Position numbers and translations under genes: made by a program | Assembly: GCA_963680875.1 (NCBI GenBank) | Contig: OY804579.1 | Span: 57,549,718-57,613,717 of the forward strand | Reading direction: 5' to 3' | Source: Bathymodiolus brooksi | Lineage: Eukaryota; Mollusca; Bivalvia; Mytilida; Modiolidae | Length of the DNA stretch: 64,000 nucleotides | Notes under the pieces: generated by a model | Seen by the model: the letters and a program-made list of their open reading frames with translations, nothing else | The model's database searches: none | Told to the model about the DNA's origin: nothing | Part shown: positions 29,204-41,700 of the stretch, piece by piece | How the letters are laid out: each line of letters opens with the position of its first letter | How positions within the stretch are numbered: the first letter of the stretch is position 1

Positions 29204-29598
29204 AAGTTATACTAAAGATGAGTTAAACAGTGTGTTGTAATTTATGCATTTATGAATGTAGAATGTAGCCGAGAAACGTATGATTCTGATGTTTGATTGA
29301 ATATTTTTACTATTTAATGGTAAAATACTGTTTTATTTTCTTCAATCCAGTTCATCAAACTAATGGCAAATTGCACTTTTAATATTACATTATTTTATAG
29401 TACCATAATGCAGTGTAGTATACTGTTTTATGATACAGTGCTTGTATTTTTACATTTAATGGAGACAATATTTCTTAAGTAGTGCTTGTTACATGAATTG
29501 TTTTAATACAGTGGACAGTAACTCTTATTCACTATTATTGTACTTATTAATGTATCAATTATATTTTTATATTGCATTGTACATAGCTTTAAGGACGC

Positions 29599-29653
29599 AA
29601 CCACTGTTACCCCGATGGTGGTTGCCCCCGTTGTAAAGGGGTAGTATCCAAAT

Positions 29654-29704
<51 letters not shown>
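29599..29704 (+). other. LINE 3' stem-loop and microsatellite tail
   Basis: 8-bp perfect stem GCAACCAC/GTGGTTGC around a loop, then AATAAAA and about 22 AT repeats. 3' hairpins followed by simple-repeat tails are the usual RT recognition end in several LINE clades. Confidence 0.6.
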
Positions 29705-29764
29705 GTCTGAAAATTAAACCAAACAGTGTTAGAATTAGATTTTAGAGCTGTCAAATTTTTGTTC

Positions 29765-29852
29765 TTCCCTCGACGGGATTTGAACCCACACCATTGTTAC
29801 ACTGCAGCACCATTCGCTTAGCCTTACGTCCAGCGCCCTAGACCACTCGACT
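29765..29852 (-). repeat. tRNA-like SINE head or tRNA pseudogene
   Basis: On the minus strand: GTAGTCGAGTGGTCTAGGGC (A-box-like) and GGGTTCAAATCCCGTCGAGG (B-box with a GACGGGATTTGAACCC complement), with a long variable region. The acceptor stem does not close convincingly, so I call it tRNA-derived, not a functional tRNA. Confidence 0.5.
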
Positions 29853-29941
29853 ACATATATATATACAATGTAATATCTACAAGAGACAGATCAAGTAGAT
29901 AGGATCCCATGCCCTGTAGAAACATGTACAGTATTAATAGA

Positions 29942-29993
29942 TCTGTAGCAAATATCATTGTTCTCATGTCGGGACACTGATGGACGTTTCTTT
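29942..29993. repeat. 52-bp perfect direct repeat, right copy
   Basis: Identical to 24125-24176. Sequence outside the repeat differs on both sides. Confidence 0.9.
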
Positions 29994-30380
29994 TGTAGGA
30001 TATCGTTTTTGTATTTACTTTCTTATTAACATGACCTATTTGTTAGTTCCAATTCTTTTTTGTGTGGATTGACTCCCAAAGTATTTTACGTCAGCTTTAT
30101 GTGCATGCAGTCCTGATAGTAGTTTCCCATTCCAGCTTCTGTAATTAGCATGACATAACATAACATCTTCGTTGGAGATCCAATAATCAAGAGGGAATGG
30201 TCGGGATCCAATTAGTTGGTTTTGAGCCGCCAAATTATTGTAGCTGTAATAAGCAAGGATCTCACGATTTTGTTATCTGCACCATCTGTCTAAATCAGAC
30301 TAATGCCACTGGGGGTTGGAACAAAAAAAAATATGTTGTTTCCTTCCGATAACTAATACATACATATAATGTACATTATA
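29994..30380. other. unassigned stretch right of the 52-bp repeat
   Basis: A 65-codon minus-strand frame (30036-30233, with RPFPLDYWISNEDVMLCHAN) is less AT-rich than its surroundings and may be an old coding fragment, but I recognise no family. Confidence 0.3.
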
Positions 30381-30383
30381 AAA

Positions 30384-30526
30384 TCGGTGGTGTAATGGTT
30401 ACCGTGCTCGACTCGAATGTGGTAGATCGTGAGTTCGAGTCGCGGTCGGGTCACACTAACGGCTCATAAAATTGCTATTTGCTGCTTTTCCAATAAGCAG
30501 ACAACATCTAGGAGTAAGATCAAAGA
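30384..30526 (+). mobile_element. SINE B head (5' half of an interrupted copy)
   Basis: tRNA-like head GGTGGTGTAATGGTTACCGT (A box) and GTGAGTTCGAGTCGC (B box), then the SINE B body up to AAGATCAAAGACTGG. The element resumes at 31662. Confidence 0.7.
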
Positions 30527-31661
30527 CTGGTTTTTGGAACTATGGAAAAATCAGATGAAACAATACTCAGAAGGGAAGCTTCGCACTTACACCACATTTA
30601 AAGTACATTTTGGGTTTGAAAATTATCTATCTGTTATTGGTAATTTTGAGCATAGGAGATGTTTAACAAAACTAAGAATCTCAGCATATCGTCTACATAT
30701 TGAGACTGGTAGATACCAGGGTATCCCTCCACACCAAAGGTCGTGTGGGCAGCGCGCGACTCGGGAGAGGTAGAAGATGAAATTAATTTTCTCCTTTGCT
30801 GCAGCAAATTTAGAGAGGAGCGACAACAGCTGTTCAGAACAATATCTCAATCATGTAACAATTTTCTACAATTAAATCCTCAAGAAATTTTTTACTGGTT
30901 AATGAGCTGTGAGGATGTATCAGTTTTAAAAGAGTTGTGTCACTTTATTTATAAATACTGCAGATAATTTTAATAACTGAATAACTCTGCTTCAATTTTA
31001 AAAACAAAATCTACATATTAATGTCTAAAATATATTATTGTTTGTCTGCACTAGACACGAGGAGGAATGCTCATTGCTAATCTTAGTAGATGCAATGCAT
31101 TTCCTGAAGCACTGTCCCTTGGTGTCTGTTGCAGATAAACGATACATCTATTTATTCCCATTTCAGTTTATTACTTGAACTGCTTGCTTTCCTGGATCAG
31201 ACACGGGGAGAATCGAAATGCGATTCTTAAGCACCGTCCCCTGGTGTCTCCTCCAGCGAAGTAATCATAGTCCTTTCATCAAACACATGATATTTTACTA
31301 TTTGAGCCGCTTGCTTTGCTGGGTCAGACACGGGGAGAATCAAATACAATTCTTAAGCATCGTCCCCTGGTGTCTCCTCCAGCCAAGTAATCGCACACGT
31401 GTAGTCCATTCTTCAACCATACGATACACTCTGCTACTATACATTACTTCTTGCCTCTCCTCGGGTCGTGCTGCCGAACACAGCCTACTTTCTGTAACAT
31501 GTTATCATTTAAATAGTTAAAATTGTCTTGTTTATGAACATGTGTCTCCATTCTGTATTGTTGTAACTGTTGATATAATAATGAATGTATATTTGTTATT
31601 GCCCCTTGAGGGACCTTAATTGGAATAAAATATATTGTATATTGTATTGTATTGTATTGGT
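30527..31661 (+). mobile_element. LINE 3' fragment nested in SINE B
   Basis: Encodes the LINE C-terminus KIKDWFLELWKNQMKQYSEG, then CLTKLRISAYRLHIETGRYQ, GIPP, and after a damaged zinc motif GEVEDEINFLLCCSKFREER. The 3' UTR holds a repeat of about 115 bp (CAGACACGGGGAGAATC ... GTCCCCTGGTGTCTCCTCCAG) in roughly three copies at 31050-31400, and ends in an (ATTGT)n tail. Disrupted reading frame, so inactive. Confidence 0.75.
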
Positions 31662-31880
31662 TGTCCCGGAATCAGTCTCATAGTTGTGTCCGAGCGGGGG
31701 GGGGGGGGGGGGGGGGACATGTCTACCTGCGCACTGTTGTTTTAGTGGGCTAGCACTATACAATTCCAACTAAGCGTGTTGGTCTAGTCCAAAGCGAACA
31801 GCATCATCTTCTCATCGAAATGTAACTTGTTCTCACCAAAATTGCGTATTTGGCGTCATTCATCAATCACTCACCCACTG
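31662..31880 (+). mobile_element. SINE B 3' half, after the LINE insertion
   Basis: Continues GGTTGTCCCGGAATCAG, CATGTCTACCTGCGCACTGT, GCGTGTTGGTCTAGTCCAAA, and the tail AATCACTCACCCA. A homopolymer run of about 22 G lies at 31696-31717. Confidence 0.7.
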
Positions 31881-32284
31881 TTTAAACTTTCTATTTCATG
31901 ATAATTAAAAACAATGACATTATACATGTAATAGGGTGTTTGGAGAACTTTAAAAAAAATCATCCAACCATTTTATAAATATGATAGTATCATGTATGGT
32001 GAAAAGCAGTTGTCTAATAAGATAACAATGCACAAAATAAATGGCCAAAATTTAAGAAAAAAACTGAATTTCTAACGCGGGAGTAAAAAAAAGAAGAAAA
32101 TTGTGATATATGGTGTCATAGTTAAAGCCAAACTTTTTTTCTTTGCTTATCAGTTTTGAAAACTTGACTCCATGCACTTTCCGATATAATCCGAAAACCC
32201 CCTTCCACTTCACGATCCACTCTTATGCCTCTACATTAACCACAAAGGAAATAATAATCAAAACTTTGTTTTTTGAGGAGAGGC

Positions 32285-32440
32285 AATGAGTAATGTATAG
32301 TTGCAGTGTATCATATGGTTGAAGAATGGACTACATGTATGCGATTACTTAGCTGGAGGAGACACCAGGGGACGATGCATAAGAATTGTGTTTTGATTCC
32401 CCCCGTGTCTGATCCAGCAAAGCAAGCGGCTCAAGTAGTA
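32285..32440 (-). mobile_element. LINE 3'-UTR fragment, minus strand
   Basis: Reverse complement of the 31.05-31.5 kb repeat: contains CTGGAGGAGACACCAGGGGA and CCCGTGTCTGATCCAGCAAA. Lies just upstream of prominin exon 1. Confidence 0.65.
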
Positions 32441-32487
32441 AAACAAAACTACAAATCGTCACAAGTATGTGAATAAGGGCGACCACA

Positions 32488-32495
32488 TGACGTCA
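32488..32495. promoter_or_regulatory. CRE/ATF consensus upstream of prominin
   Basis: TGACGTCA, 95-102 bp before the prominin ATG. Consensus match only. Confidence 0.35.
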
Positions 32496-32589
32496 CACAA
32501 TAACCCCGGAAGTACAATAGAACAATTACCTGCATCAGTTTAGAAACAGTGAAATAAACACAGTAGTTTGTTTAGCTGACGAAAAAAAC

Positions 32590-32797
32590 ATGAGAATTAT
32601 ATTTATTTTGCTGTTAATTATAAACGTTATAGTTATTTCTGTGGGAGAGGATCCTGAATCAGCATCCGTTACTGATCAATCTGAAAATCCAACAAGATCA
32701 TTGGAAAAAGGAGTTGAAGGATTTGTTAAACTCGTTCATAGTTTTTTAAAAACTGTACAGAGCGAAGATTTTGTTGGAAAAAAATCGGGACCTATAT
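32590..32797 (+). CDS. PROM1: prominin coding exon 1 (signal peptide)
   Basis: 208 nt, ends phase 1 at GTAAGT. 69 residues: hydrophobic signal peptide, then an acidic/Ser-rich stretch and the conserved [13 protein letters not shown] helix. The ATG follows an A-rich leader. Confidence 0.9.
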
Positions 32798-35700
32798 GTA
32801 AGTACTTCCTTCATATTATTAATAACATTTCTTATAACAAGACAAAGACACACCTTTTATAGTTCGCGTGTACTGGATCCATAACTTGTTGCTTCGTTGA
32901 TTGATTGGGTTCGACTAATCACCAAAATTAGAGAAAGAACAGAAAATTATGTGATCACTCAAAATCATCAATTTTCTTCATGTACCCGCATTGCTTGTTT
33001 TTATGGTTGACATGGTCTGTTGTCTATTACTTTAAATATTTTTTTTAAAAGAGTGATCGCTTGATTCCTGTGGTTCTGGAATAATAGTTCAGTCTGTAAA
33101 TACATTTGTACTTTGTAGGTCTGTTCATCCTAATTACACTTTCACATGGTGGTCTGTGTGCCCCGATAGTGGGTCTGTTCGCCCTACGTTTAAATAAACA
33201 AACAAACAAACAAACAAATGCTTTATTGTCAATCAAGACGCCGACAATGAGCAGTAAAATCGATAAAAAATCACAGTATACAATTGATTCACATAATAAT
33301 TTGTTCATTGGATAGGACAATACAAAAAAAATCATTTAAAAAAAAAAATCACATTTAGTAAGAAATATAGTTATAATGGTTGTATTTTAGTTCTACCAAG
33401 CACAGAGACCCATTCAATCCACAATTTAATTAAGGAAGAGTTCTAGTAGTACTATAAAAATTAGTAGCAGCATGATGCATAAAAAAAAAAGAAAAAAAAA
33501 GTTACTTAATAATTTACTAATATCCCTAATTAGTGGGTGTTACTGCTTAAAATATCATTTCTCTTATTATATAATTTTGTTAATAAAGCGTATAACTGAT
33601 TATAAATGTAGTGATCATCTGTTGAAAGAAGCCAGACAAATCTACTTTTATTGTCCAAAAATTTAAAGTTAGAGAAGCGAGATTCAATTTGATCCAGAAT
33701 CTCCCTCCTAGTGTTGGCTAGTGAGGGACACTCCAAAAGAAATTGGATCTCATTTTCCACATCTAGCTTGCACAATCTACATATTCTTTGTTCAGCTGGA
33801 ATATTCATATACCGGTACCTTCCCTTTTCAATCTCAAGTTTATGTGAGCCGATACGAAATTTAGTTAAAATGTTTCTCTAGTTACATGTATATGTATCCC
33901 AATTCAGATACGGTTAAAAAACAAACTGATCTTTAAGTAATCTATATGTTCTAAGTTTATTACCACATGAATTATGTCTCTATTTCATACAGACACTGGA
34001 ATATATGTATATAATTTTTTAGTGTGGATTTAAGGTTAAATATTTTACATTTATCCATACCAAAATAGTCTATAACTTCAGTAATATTTCTATACCAGGA
34101 GTATAAATTTATTTCCAATTAATTAGATTGATAAAATATATATTGTGAAGAAAATTATTTATACTGAATATTGGCCAATTTTTTGTCTATTTTATTTATT
34201 AAACAAACATTGTTTGTTTTAAGCATTGATTCAATAATTGATAGTGTTGGTTGGTATTAACAAATATCTTTGATGATTTTATTACTAAAAATGGTGACTT
34301 TTGTAAGAAAATTACTCAGTTTGGTAACTTATAATTATCATTTTGAAATGAATGTGAACTTAAAAGAAAATGTTCTGAACCGCTTGGATTCTTTGATCTT
34401 TGAGTAAATTGATAAAATTGGTATATAAGATGATATACTTCAACAATGTGATTCAACCAAACAGAAATTTATAAAGTCAATACAGACATACAAATAAGTA
34501 AACAAACAAAAACACCCCATAAATATAAATATAACATTAATTACATAGGATTTATTACATTAGACCCCTAATATGTTTATATATATCAAAATAAGGGCAA
34601 ATGTACCCAAGTGAAAACTGACCTGCATTCAGTCTTGACAATAAATCTGTTTAAATTGAGTGCAAGCTAAGCCATTGACTAGATTGGTTTGGTGTTTTTT
34701 CTTGTCCTTTTTCGGAAAATATTCTTTGTGTGCGGTTTTCGGGCTAATATTACTGTTAACTTATGTGGAGAAAAGTTTGAATTGAAGATGTCAAAAGGGT
34801 AATCAAGAAGTTGTAATTTGAAGAAATACAGGGATATTTGTTACAATTTAATTTGATGAGTCCAGAAGACATTTCTGAAAATTTTGGCGAGTCCCACCAA
34901 TGTAAATATCTAAAATTTGAAAACTTTGGCAAGTCCCAACTGAAAATTGTGAGTCGAGGACTCATCTAGGCGAGTAGCAATGATCTCCACTCATGCTCTT
35001 GTAAAATGTACTATATTCTTCAACAATAAAATATTTTTACAGATAATACAGCTTTTATTTCAAATTCATAATCTTTGAAAAATTTATTCTTACAGTTTTA
35101 TGTATTCTTTCAAACTTATATTATATCTACCAAATTAGTTGTATTCATTTTCTTTCAATATAACAATATCAAATACCATTAAAAATATCAACCAGGTCCG
35201 GCCATTAATCATACATTTTTACCTTAACAAACCCACGTTTCTTATAGATGTGAACAAAGGACAGCCACAATGACCTCTTATTCCACATGGTACTGGGTAT
35301 ATTTAAATGATCATTTCAGTAATCAATAGGTCCATGAACCTGTTTCAAGGTGAAATTGTTTGATGGATGGACATTTGTATTTTTTGAGAATGTAGATATT
35401 AAAGAAGGGAAGAAACTGAGATGTTTTTGTCATGTAGATCTTGTAATTACCTTTAATATACATTTTAAAAATGGGATAGTGAGGTACAGTACAGTCTGAG
35501 ACATACCATGATAAATTACTGGGATATCACTCATCTTGGTGATTTTGATATATCTTTTGTTCTATTAAAATTTTTATTCATAATTTCTTTTACATTTATA
35601 CACTTACAGTGTTACATTGTACTTACTGTCACCCAAAAGTCATATCAAAATAAGTAAGTAGATTAAACAGACTAAGAAGAGTGATACGTCTATCACAGTG

Positions 35701-38700
35701 AATTATCACGCTATGTCTCTGACTGTACAGTATTGCTAAAGTGTAGTAGAACATTGAAAAATCAGTGTTTATGGCTCAATGAATAAATGAGGGTACATTT
35801 TAATCTTTTTATTTTAAGGATAATATCAATTGTGAGGAACCATATAATAAAATGTTTTGATTAATTTGCTTATGTCACATTTATGGTTTTATATCTTTAT
35901 AATACTATTCTGTAAATTAAACTGGTTACTTGTCATGGTCTCTTTTGTTGTTCAATGATTTGAGGTGAGAGCGCACTGAAACAATAGTCCGAGGGTGGAC
36001 ATGTCGCTCCACTCTGACACATTATCCAAAATCAGAGCTCTTACTCCTAGTGAAGAAACAGTAAATAAGATATTTAATTTTCTTTGGTTTAACTTGATCA
36101 GAGCTCAAACCCATGATTTACTACTCCTTAGACGAGCAGGCTAACCATCGTACCACCGGTTTGTATTAGTGGAATAATATTACATTTCATTCAGATATTT
36201 CAGGGTCCTTTGTCTGTGTTTAGTGCATTCATTTCTTTTGGCTGAAATATGTATAATACATTCACATTGAAATTTTAACATAGTATGTCAAACTAGTCTA
36301 TGATACAATGATATTTTTTTTATTCTTAAAGATTAGTTTTATTTTTTTCTGTACACAGATTGTTTTATTATGTTCATGTTTCACCAACATACAATCTGTA
36401 ATATAAATAGGAAATACTGGTGACCTGTATGTGGGAAAATGTTATGAGGAGATATCTTCATTTAAGTTCAAACATAAGTGGTTATCAACACTAATGACTT
36501 TAATTTCCATCAGGGTAGTGAAATTAATGAAAACAATATTTACATGTAAAGGAAAGAACTTAACAAATGTCAATTGCTATCATAGTATACACATATGTCA
36601 CTGTCATTTATGTAACAGAACTAACAGAACATGACAGTCTCAATTATGCTTACAATCTTGTGTGGTCAGTTACAATTAGACTACTTATGATTGTAATACA
36701 TTGTATATATAAAACCTTTCTAATAGCTACTGATATTCACAAAAAAAAACTTGTCTGATCAGATATGGTAATTGAACATGTATTTATTATATGTATAATC
36801 TTAAGTTTTACTGCCTTGCATGAGTTCTTGGATAACATACTTTCTCACTAAAGCAATTATTCCATTGGTAGCATGGTCAAAGAATTTGTAGACACTGGAT
36901 CCTCATCATATAGGGATGGTTTGACTAAACTTATTTCCCAAATCAGCATCATCTATTTGAAAATTAACTTGTTCTTGCCATGATATAGCTGAAAAATGGC
37001 TGAGTTAGCATTAAACAACAATCACTCAATGACTCTATTGACAAATTGTAGAAAATAGAGAGAGAGCATATGCTGTGGTAGTCCATTCTTCAACCATACA
37101 ATACACTCTGCAACTATACATTACTCCTTGCCTCTCCTTGGGTCGTGCTGCCGAACACAGCTTATTTATTTATTTTTTGTAACATGTTATCATTTAAATA
37201 GTTAGTATTGTCTTGTTTATGAACAAATGTCTCCATTCTGTATTGTTGTAACTGTTGATATAATTATGAATGTATATTTGTTATTGCCCCTTGAGGGACC
37301 TTAATTGGATTAAAATATATTGTATTGTATTGTATTGTATTGTATAGTTATATATATTGGTAAATAAACTCAATAGTATACAAATGTAAGAGAATTTCTG
37401 CTGAGTAGTAAGAAATTATATGACCACATTTTTTTTTATTGCTTTGCATATACAGTTTCTCTTCAAGTATTATGAGTTACCTTTATATGAAATGATGATT
37501 TGAGGATCTGTATACTTTTTAAACTTTGTCAGAATGTCCCTTATTATGGTGTTCAAGAGTTATGAGACATTATCCCACTAAAACAGTTTATAGTAAACAT
37601 GTCACACACTAGCCTCCACTTTGCCTTGATCAGTGTTGTTCAAACTTTACTGGATTATTAGGAATGGTAGTCTGAGGGTCTTTTTGCTCTTTCACGATTT
37701 TCACTTTTGTCATCCTAGACAGAGTTATTGTAAATATGTCACACACTAGTCTCCACTTTGCCTTGATCAATATTGTTCAAACTTTACTAGATTATTGGCA
37801 ATGGTGGTCTGAGGGTCTGTATTCATGTATTTTTTTTATATTATTTTCACTTTTGTCGTTTCAGTGATTACCGGTACCAATGATTACTTAAGGTTTGTCT
37901 TGACTGGTTTCTGATTGGTTGAGACATTTTCAACTTCTTTTATATTTAATAACATAATTTAATGAAACTTAGTGGAAATGTTCCTTTTATTGCATGTGGT
38001 AATTAAGTGATTATATTTGGTAGTGATCAGACATAAATATTTGCCACTATGACCTCTAGATCTGATTGGCTGAGCTAGTTGAGGTATTATGATGAACATT
38101 TGTCTGATAACTTTTCAACATTTCATCTCCTTTTCTGGTTTAGCCAGGCAAATTCTTATAGATAATTTGGATTCAAAATTGTTACTAAGTAAGGTTTTGG
38201 TCCCAATGGTAGGGTCTAACATTGAAACATATCATATTGTTAGAAAAAGTAGCAATTGGTATGCTTTGATATTTAAATGGCATCTTAATTATATTTGTTA
38301 CATTGGTGAATCTGATTGTTTTGATGTAAATTGTACATATCGTTAAGACAAGTGTTGTGGCTCATGGAACTCTCGTTTTTTTGTTTTCTTAATTTGAGGT
38401 TTGCATACACTTTTTTTAAACATGCATATTAGTTAGAGAATACAAATAAAAAAGGACAATCCAGAGAAACTGGCAACATAGACGAAGACAAACAAAACAG
38501 AAACACAACACAATACGTGTTGGACAACATTATACACAAACAAAAGCAAATAACGTAAATAAGACCTGAGCCCTACATACATTGTATCAGCCAGTCATAC
38601 ATAAATGTCAAATTATCTTCACTTTATTTAGAGTTCTGCATTCACATTTGGTAAACCGGGTCATTGTCAGTACATTTTTGTACATGATGATAATGTCAAT

Positions 38701-41700
38701 TCTACATTAATTTTTTATACATGATTATTGATATTAAAATATTAACTACAGTATGTTATGTACATACATATTTAATGACAAGTGCATGTATGAAAAATTC
38801 TATCACAGCTCCCTATGTTGAGCTATGTAAACAAAGAAAAAACTATCCTTAGATAGAAAACACTACTCAGATTTACCTGAACAAAATATAACTTATCCAT
38901 GTTGCAATTCTGGGCACATCGAGGATGAACATCATTTCCTTTTTAAATGTTCATCATATTAGTCAACAAGAGAAAAACTTATTTAAGAAAATAGAAACCA
39001 TCTGTCTTTTTTATCTGACAAATTTGTATACTAGTATTTATTTTTAAAAAATAAGTCACCTACTGTTTTGAAAACTGTTGTTGTAAATTTGATAAGTGAA
39101 TGACTATTATGGGTAATTAAAAATAATTTGACCATGCCCTGTATTATAGACAAGCTTTGATCTTGATTACTGGTGGTAGCATCCTTATATAACAAGGGAC
39201 TATGTCAAGTGCATGTGAAAACATGGTGATGGCTTTATTGATATGGAACTTTCTTTGATTTTAATGAAACCCCAGAGTTTATTAATTGTGTTAATTTGGT
39301 GTAAATATTTGTCCTCACTCCATCCTTATTGCTTCATGATTTGATGAAGTAAACAAAATTCTACTGTCACTCCTCTACCATTAGATTGTTCTGTTATAAT
39401 ATATTTTGTTCATATTGTTGTTTTTTGCCATTAAAATAACCATACTGGATTGCCAAAAAAAAAAAATATTAAAAAAAACTTAATTTTTATTAAAATTAGA
39501 TTAGTTAGTGTTACATTTATAATAATACATTGTTATTACCGGTACTATCACTTAATATCCATATTATGATCATATACATGTACATAGTAGGTAAATTTTA
39601 TTTAAAGTCGATACATATATACAAGCAAACAAGTAACATGAGCTCTATTGAACTCTAACCACTATGTACCAGTATTTGGACACCCAAAAGCTCCTCAATA
39701 ATTTTCCAAAGATTTTTTTTTCAATAAGAAATCATGTCTACTTAGAAGTACAGTCACTCTTACAATATAGCTGATGAAAGAAATGTTTACATTGAAGATT
39801 AATATATTAAAAAAAGATGACCTTATATTTTGATGATAGTGTTACTATTTGGTTTTCATGATTGCACTTATTTTTTCACCAGGAACAAGTATAAAGGAGT
39901 TTATTTTATCTGATAATATGAATAAAATCTATATCAAATTCTTAGAAGTTATGATAAAGGCTTGTTTTGGTTTATTTACATTAAAGTTGTTATCTAGACA
40001 TATGTATTTTATCAATATATATTTGTTTATTAGATTGGTAAGGTTGTATATCATCAATGTTCAACCCTTTTCGTGGTCAAAAAGAAAAACATGTTGTTTT
40101 TATGAAATTTCATAATTTAAGATAAATTCATAATAACAAACTATATGGCCTTCCATATATCTGAAAATTGATTGTTTTAGCCATCCAATTAACATGTTCA
40201 AAGAGTAGACTGTAGATAAGTTGAAGAACACCAATCATATAGTGTAAATAAAAATAATTTATTAGAAGATTTTATGATGTTGTGGGTTTAAGTCATAAGT
40301 GTTGTTAGCCAGATATTACGGAAATATTGCTAAAAATGGTTTTAAAAACAAACAATTCTAGCTCTCTGACACAACAGTTCACACACATATATATATAATC
40401 ACACCCTAAGGCAAGGAAGGGGGGGGGTTACACACGTTACAAGTTACAATACTTGTATGTTTTATCAATTATTTACAAAACATGTGTTGATGTTGTGTAC
40501 ATGTACAGTCAAACCTGTCCTTGCAGCCACCTCTATTAAAAGGGCATCTTTTTTCCTTTTCCTGTTATAGAAAATTTCGTATAAATTGAACCTCTTTTAG
40601 GAGATCACTTGTCGTAAAGGCCACTTTTTCTTTGTCTGTATAGATATTGATTGAATCACTTTGTTGTGTCAGTTGTTACGTGTGCTAGTTCATGGGTTTG
40701 ATGATGGGAATTTGATCCCTGGTCTGGTTAAACTAAAAAATATAGAATTGGTATTTGCTGCTTCTCCACTAAGCATGCAGCATTAAGAAGTGAGAACAAA
40801 GGCTGGTTGTCTCCAAGTGTACAATTGGAGTGACATTTCTACCTGTGGACTGTTGTGTCAGAGAGCTAGAATTATACAAATCTAACTTAGTGTGTTGATA
40901 TATTACAAAAGAGACAGCGTCATCTCATGAAAGATTATTTGTTTTCACAATGATATAACTGAAAAATTGCATTTGTTTAACAACAATCACTGAATTAACT
41001 TGATTGATTAATTGAGTGTTTAATGTCCAGTTAGCAGTTTTTCAGCTACATGTATATTCATTATGAGAAGTTGTATATATACATATAGACAAATATATTT
41101 ATATGTTTTCTAAAAATAGGGGGAGAGGTTAGAGTTATGGTGTTAAACGTCACTTTCAACAATATTTCAGTTATATCATAGCTGTCAGTTTTATTGGTGG
41201 AGGAAACCGGAGTGCCCAGAGAAAACCACTGACCTGCCACAAGTCACTCACAAACTTGATCACATAATGTTGTATCAAGTACACCTCGCCTGAACGGGAT
41301 TCGAACTCGCAACTTTAGTGGTGATAGGCACTGATTGTACAAGTAGTTGTAAATCCAACTACCATATGATCACGACCAGGACAGCCCCTTCTAAAAATGG
41401 TGTTAAGAGTAGAAATAATAAAATTAATATACAAATTGTGCTTAATTTACCAAGTAATATATTTAATCTTTAGTAAAATAGGTATATTAAGGTCTTCTTG
41501 TCAGTTTATATTGTATTTTTACAATTGAAGAAGTAAATTATCAGTAAAAATACAACATGATCCCTATATATATAATAACATTGTTTATACACTATTCAAT
41601 ACAGGTAATACAGGTGTGTCATTGTAGAAATTGATTTACTTTGATATACATGGCCTTTTATTTCACCTTTCCAATCTTCATTGATTTTGGTTTTTACCTG

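Larger units (their letters stand above)
25263..29704 (+). mobile_element. non-LTR retrotransposon (LINE), nearly complete
   Basis: Holds zinc-knuckle ORF1 remnant, intact endonuclease-RT ORF2, a 3' UTR of about 450 bp with a stem-loop (GCAACCAC ... GTGGTTGC, 29599-29627), AAATAAAAT and an (AT)n tail at 29657-29702. The left limit is uncertain: sequence right of 25263 carries no minus-strand LINE homology, but ORF1 upstream of 25385 is not open in the zinc-knuckle frame. Confidence 0.85.

Noticed and set aside
30384..30450. Functional tRNA gene
   Set aside because: A and B boxes are present, but it continues into SINE B body sequence and lacks a closing acceptor stem.
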